Assembly: GCA_963696625.1 (NCBI GenBank)
Contig: CAVOKZ010000030.1
Span: 10,791-74,790 of the forward strand
Origin: JAWVFN01 sp963696625
GTDB taxonomy: Bacteria > Actinomycetota > Thermoleophilia > Solirubrobacterales > 70-9
Reading direction: 5' to 3'
Length of the DNA stretch: 64,000 nt
Part shown: one piece after another, positions 60,429 to 64,000 of the stretch
Layout: each line of letters opens with the position of its first letter
How positions within the stretch are numbered: the first letter of the stretch is position 1
The notes under the pieces: model-generated
Databases searched by the model: none
Seen by the model: only the letters and a program-made list of their open reading frames with translations
Told to the model about the DNA's origin: nothing
Made by a program: the position numbers and the translations under genes

Positions 60429-61238
60429 TCAACGCGGTCGCAGAGTGACGGCGTCGTCTGGCTCGAGGGCGAGCAGCCGTTCAGCGCTGCCGCGGTTCAC
60501 AGCCAGCGAGAGCATCCGCGACGAATCCTCGTAGAGCAGCAGCTCGCCCTCGCCGACCTCCTCGAAGGTGCGCGCGAAGACCGCGCCGACGGGGCCCGAC
60601 GCGACCCCGACCGTGAGCGGATCGCCGAGCCGAAGCGGACTGCCGGCGAGGCGCTCGTGGGGGACGTTGAGCTCGATGTTGCCGAACCCGTCGATCCCGA
60701 TCGCGTGGGCGACGATGCCCTCGGCGTCGATCCGCGGCTGCGGCAGGTCGAGCCCGCGCAGCCCCGCGACCTCGATCTCCTCGCCGAGCGAGCCGAGCTC
60801 GTCGCCGAGCGCCAGCCGCGCTGCGACCGGGGCGAACAGGTCGCGGCCGTGGAAGGTCGCCGAGACCGGCTCCAGGCGCGCCGGCGAGAGGGTGATGTCG
60901 ACTGCCGCGCTCGCGCCGCCGAGCCGGTCGAGCGCCGGCGCCAGCAGGCCGTTGTCGGGCCCGACCAGGACGCGGTCGTCGGCGTTGACCGAGACGGCGA
61001 CCGGCCGCCGCTCGCCGCCGACCCCGGGGTCGACGACCGCCACGTGGACGCCCGCGGGCATGAACGGCAGCGAGCGCGCCAGCGCCAGCGCCCCGGCGCG
61101 GACGTCGCCGCGGTCGATCCCGTGGGTGACGTCGATGACCGCGGCGTCGGGTGCGATCCGGGCGATCACCCCCCGGCAGACCCCGGCGAACTCGTCGTCG
61201 TAGCCATAGTCGGAGAGAAAGCTGATCGGCCGCGTCAC
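60429..61238 (-). CDS. SAM hydroxide adenosyltransferase (DUF62 family)
   Basis: A 269-aa protein with the DUF62 pattern ISFLSDYGYDDEFAGVCRGV, IDVTHGIDRGDVRAGALAL, VAVVDPGVGGERRPVAV, GPDNGLLAPALD and FHGRDLFAPVAA. Family members hydrolyse SAM to adenosine and methionine and are related to fluorinase/chlorinase; the residues here fit the hydrolase group rather than a halogenase. Coupled to the RTX-type gene if its TTG start is used. Confidence 0.88.
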   Translation of the reverse strand: MTRPISFLSDYGYDDEFAGVCRGVIARIAPDAAVIDVTHGIDRGDVRAGALALARSLPFMPAGVHVAVVDPGVGGERRPVAVSVNADDRVLVGPDNGLLAPALDRLGGASAAVDITLSPARLEPVSATFHGRDLFAPVAARLALGDELGSLGEEIEVAGLRGLDLPQPRIDAEGIVAHAIGIDGFGNIELNVPHERLAGSPLRLGDPLTVGVASGPVGAVFARTFEEVGEGELLLYEDSSRMLSLAVNRGSAERLLALEPDDAVTLRPR

Positions 61239-61391
61239 GGCCGCGATCCTACGCCGGATACGCCGAGGCGGTGATCGCCCGTATCTGGAAAGGCAAGGTC
61301 CGCAAGGCGGACGCCGGCGCCCGAGGCGACCGCAGAGGTCAACCCGGGATCGCGCGTCGGCCGCGCAGGGAGGGCGCGGCTGCCTGACCGG

Positions 61392-62888
61392 TTATTGGGC
61401 GTCGGCGAGCAGTGCCTCGATGAGACCCTCGATGTCGTGCCGCTTGGCCTCGGCGTGGACCCGCAATCCGGATTTGACAGCCGCTTCGCTGGTCACGGGG
61501 CCGATCGAGATCACGCGGAAGTCGTCGGGGATGCCGCCGACCGCCTCGAGGAAGTTGGTCACGGTCGAGGAGGAGGTGAAGGTGACGTAGTCGGCGCCCT
61601 CGATCGCTTCGAGCGCTTCGGGGCCGGGCTTCTCGGCCCGGGTCTCGTAGAGCGCGACGACGTCGACCTCGCCGCCCCGCGCGCGCAGGCCGTCGGGCAC
61701 GACGTCGCGGGCCTCGGCGGCGCGGGCGATCAGCACCGGGCGGCCTTCGAGGTCGATCCCTTCGAGGGCTTCGAGCAGCGCCTCGCCGACGGAGCGCTCG
61801 GGGACGACGTCGGCGCCGATTCCGTGGGCGGCGAGGGCCTTGGCGGTTCCCGGGCCGATCGCCGCCACGGTCGCGTTGGCGAGGGCGCGGGCGTCGCGGT
61901 CGGCCTCGGCCATCGCCTCGAAGAGAAGCTCGACGGCGTTGGGGCTGGTCAGGCAGACGAGTGCGTAGGTGTGGAGATCGGCGACGGCTCGCCGAACGTC
62001 CTCGGCCTCGATCCGCGGAACGATGTGGATCGCCGGCAGCTCGATGACCTCGGCGCCGAACGCGCGCAGGCGCTCGACCAGCTCGCTTGCCTGCGCTCGC
62101 GCCCGGGTGACGATGACCCGGCGTCCATGCAACGGGCGTTGCTCGAGCCAGTCGAGCGAGTCGCGCCGGGCGGCGACGGGGCCGATAACGGTGACGGCCG
62201 GCGGCTTGATCTGAGCGTTGGAGACGGCGCCGGCGATCTCGGCCAGCGGCGCCGTCACGGTCTTCTGCTCCGGGAGCGTCCCGCGCTCGATCACCGCGGC
62301 CGGCTCGCCGGGCTCGCGGCCCTCGGCGATCAGCGACTGGGCGATATCGCCGAGGCGCTTGATCCCCATGTAGAGGACGAGTGTTCCGGGGAAGCGCGCC
62401 AGCGCCTCCCAGTCGAGCGCCGATTCCTCCTTCTCTGGGTCCTCGTGGCCGGTGACGAAGGCGACGGCGGAGGCCTCGTCGCGGTGGGTGACCGGGATGC
62501 CCGCGTAGGCCGGAGCGGCGATCCCCGCCGTGATACCGGGAACGACCTCGAACGCGACCTCGGCCTCGACCAGCGCCTCGGCCTCCTCGCCGCCGCGCCC
62601 GAAGACGAACGGATCGCCGCCCTTGAGGCGGACGACGCTGCGCCCGGCCTGGGCACGCTCGATCAGCTTGGCGCCGATCTCGCTCTGCTCGACCGAGGGC
62701 TTGCCGGGCTCCTTGCCGACGTAGATCAGCTCGGCGTCGTCGCGGGCGCCGTCGAGGGTGCCTTCCGGGATCAGGCGGTCGTGGAGGATCACGTCGGCCT
62801 CGGAGATCAGCTCCAGCGCCCGCGCGGACATCAGCCCCGGATCGCCGGGTCCGGCGCCGACGAGATAGACGACTCCCGAGCGGATCAC
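61392..62888 (-). CDS. Fused uroporphyrinogen-III C-methyltransferase / uroporphyrinogen-III synthase
   Basis: A 498-aa fusion of two haem/cobalamin-pathway enzymes. Residues 1-245 are CobA/SUMT: VVYLVGAGPGDPGLMSARAL, VRLKGGDPFVFGRGGEEAEA, VVPGITAGIAAPAYAGIP, VIERGTLPEQKTV. Residues 255-498 are HemD: GRRVIVTRARAQASELVERL, VCLTSPNAVELLFEAM, VDVVALYETRAE and TFTSSSTVTNFLEAV. Fusion is known in several actinobacteria and firmicutes. The GTG start overlaps the hemC stop. Confidence 0.93.
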   Translation of the reverse strand: MIRSGVVYLVGAGPGDPGLMSARALELISEADVILHDRLIPEGTLDGARDDAELIYVGKEPGKPSVEQSEIGAKLIERAQAGRSVVRLKGGDPFVFGRGGEEAEALVEAEVAFEVVPGITAGIAAPAYAGIPVTHRDEASAVAFVTGHEDPEKEESALDWEALARFPGTLVLYMGIKRLGDIAQSLIAEGREPGEPAAVIERGTLPEQKTVTAPLAEIAGAVSNAQIKPPAVTVIGPVAARRDSLDWLEQRPLHGRRVIVTRARAQASELVERLRAFGAEVIELPAIHIVPRIEAEDVRRAVADLHTYALVCLTSPNAVELLFEAMAEADRDARALANATVAAIGPGTAKALAAHGIGADVVPERSVGEALLEALEGIDLEGRPVLIARAAEARDVVPDGLRARGGEVDVVALYETRAEKPGPEALEAIEGADYVTFTSSSTVTNFLEAVGGIPDDFRVISIGPVTSEAAVKSGLRVHAEAKRHDIEGLIEALLADAQ

Positions 62889-63146
62889 GCCGCCCCCGGA
62901 CGCGAAGCGGAGGAGGCGGCTCTATGTAGCGCCCCCGCGCGCTCGAGGATCTCGGCGGCGCCGGCCGCCTTCATCCGGTGGGCGAGCTCGAGCCCCGCCG
63001 CCCTCGGGTCGGACGCCTCGCGCTCGATCGCGTCGCGCACCCATTCGCTTCCGTCGGGCAGCCCGGCGAATCCGGTCAGCTTCATCTGAGAGCCCTCGAT
63101 GCGGGCGACGACCCCGACCGGGGTGTCGCAGCCGGCGCCTGCGGTG
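62885..63146 (-). pseudogene. hemC: Porphobilinogen deaminase HemC, C-terminal fragment
   Basis: Only the last 87 codons remain: AGAGCDTPVGVVARIEGSQM with KLTGFAGLPDGSEWVRDAIE and GLELAHRMKAAGAAEILERA. The Cys in AGCDTP corresponds to the dipyrromethane-binding Cys region of the family. Upstream, at about 63146, unrelated sequence takes over, so about 230 residues are missing. The final residues (ALHRAASSASRPGAA) are encoded by dispersed repeat C. Confidence 0.85.
62888..62920. repeat. Dispersed hairpin repeat, copy C (partial)
   Basis: GCCGCCTCCTCCGCTTCGCG core in reverse orientation, 33 bp, matching the first half of copies A and B. It lies in the last codons of hemC and next to the cobA-hemD GTG. 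Confidence 0.8.
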
Positions 63147-63606
63147 CCATCGGAACCAGACGAGCCAGAACAGCACGGCCACGAGCATGGCGATCGCCGT
63201 CGGGACCGGTCGTTCGGGGAACTGGGGGCCGAGCGCGATCGCCGCCGCGAACACGAGGACCGGCGCGAGCACGGCCGCCTCGCCGTGGCGCGCTCGCAGC
63301 GCGACGGTCAGGCCGATCGTGGTGCCGCCGAACACGAGCACCAGGGCCGGCACGAGCAGGGCCTCGTCGTCGCCGACCGGCAGGGTGATGGTCAGCAGCT
63401 GCTCCAGCCGAGCGCCACGCCCGCGACGAGGTCGAGGAGGCCGGTCGGGGTCGGGAGCACGCCGAACAGGGCTTTCGACGGCACCGCGAGCGGAACACCG
63501 ATCGTGAGGAAGACCAGGACCGATCCCAGGAGCATGACCGGCGACGGCCACCGGAAGATGGCGCCGAGGACCGCGATGATGGAGCCGCTGCCGCTGCTGC
63601 GGCACA
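63147..63606 (-). pseudogene. TgpA-like (transglutaminase-associated) membrane protein fragment
   Basis: A piece of a multi-pass membrane protein in two frames: MLLGSVLVFLTIGVPLAVPS with GLLDLVAGVALGW, then after one lost base near 63405, QLLTITLPVGDDEALLVPAL and AALGPQFPERPVPTAIAML (approximate) with FWLVWFRWHRR. The pattern is the N-terminal region of TgpA/DUF3488 proteins. Both ends are cut by unrelated sequence. Family assignment is moderately sure. Confidence 0.6.
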
Positions 63607-63960
63607 CTGATGTCCGTCGCCGGAACCTGGTTTCGCCGCTCGATCGTCGCACCGCGCAGAAGATACGGATCGATCTTGTCCCGGCGCAGGCTTGCTCATG
63701 TTCGGCCGCCGATAGATCGCCTCGATCCCCATCCGCTTCATCAGCGTCGCGACATGTCGGCGGCCAATGCTCGCACCCTCGCGCTTCAACAAATCCCGTA
63801 GCATCCGGGCCCCGGCGAAGGGAAAATCGAGGTGCAGTTCGTCGAGGCGGCGCATTAGCCCGAGGTCTTCGGTCGAGACCGGCCGGGGCTTGTCTAGTGA
63901 CGGAGCTGCGGCGAGGCCGGCGTTTGTGCTTGCCCTTTGATTGGAAGGCATGGTCACGGT
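63607..63960 (-). pseudogene. IS3-family transposase (OrfB) fragment
   Basis: The start of an IS3-type OrfB with several shifts: MIDRDHA, then KPRPVSTEDLGLMRRLDELH, PFAGARMLRDLLKREGASIG, MKRMGIEAIYRRPNMSKPAP and, in another frame, KIDPYLLRGATIERRNQV. It stops at the segment (ATDIS) where the first catalytic Asp of the DDE domain lies, at about 63610, where the TgpA-like piece begins. The left part of the element continues beyond the window edge. Confidence 0.75.
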
Positions 63961-64000
63961 CGATCATCTTTTTGCGCTCAGAAGGCCGGCCTTGTTGAGC

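Noticed and set aside
60429..61238. Fluorinase/chlorinase
   Set aside because: DUF62 members share the fold, but nothing here points to halide use; SAM hydrolysis is the default for the family.
61395..63089. 564-codon plus-strand frame opposite cobA-hemD
   Set aside because: Antisense shadow; the minus strand has clear CobA and HemD motifs.

Overview
The window reads as high-GC actinobacterial DNA, but it is a mosaic. Positions 1 to about 17 kb carry a conserved minus-strand block (secD-yajC-tgt-queA-ruvB-ruvA-ruvC, peroxiredoxin, yebC, pdxT, pdxS, a DUF3048 lipoprotein, HtpX-like, LemA, a PimA-like mannosyltransferase). I judge it Acidimicrobiia-like from gene content and order. From about 23.2 kb to about 63.1 kb the genes (rpsF-ssb-rpsR-rplI, OtsA/TreT, HtrA with a two-component system, ThiL, MptB-like transferases, PBP1, RDD-CPBP, DsbA/VKOR, a fused CobA-HemD) look like Thermoleophilia/Solirubrobacterales. 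These taxonomic placements are inference; no database search was possible.

Between the two blocks lies an accessory zone (about 11.9-23.2 kb). It holds a decayed GGDEF/EAL gene, a NYN-domain protein next to a type IIG restriction-modification enzyme whose N-terminus is fused to an ISL3 transposase fragment, more broken genes, a lipoprotein with seven identical 15-bp repeats, and a complete recombinase-in-trio (RIT) element: three overlapping tyrosine recombinase genes between long terminal inverted repeats. Immediately right of it the ribosomal protein L9 gene is cut in half and joined to foreign sequence. A second abrupt change occurs at the right end, where hemC is cut and followed by pieces of a TgpA-like membrane protein and an IS3-type transposase. 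These breakpoints could be real rearrangements or assembly chimeras, and read data would decide.

The Thermoleophilia-like part holds two intact insertion sequences with clear target duplications (an IS481-type element flanked by CCTAGG and an IS1595-type element flanked by AGATGAGT), two hicAB toxin-antitoxin loci (one broken, one intact), a tRNA-Arg(CCU), and dispersed hairpin repeats at gene boundaries. The intact hicBA locus sits between 106-bp direct repeats made from the overlapping 3' ends of a helicase gene and birA.

Functional groupings: Holliday-junction processing (ruvCAB), queuosine tRNA modification (tgt, queA), PLP synthesis (pdxST), trehalose synthesis (otsA, treT), envelope-stress-like sensing (response regulator, kinase, HtrA in one minus-strand run), cell-envelope assembly (PBP1, L,D-transpeptidase, three GT-C/GT87 transferases), oxidative folding (DsbA-like, VKOR, TlpA-like) and tetrapyrrole synthesis (hemC, cobA-hemD). 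Several genes (pdxS, htpX, the helicase, hicA) are interrupted by single-base indels, two or three of them in short G/C runs, which may be genuine frameshifts or residual sequencing errors.
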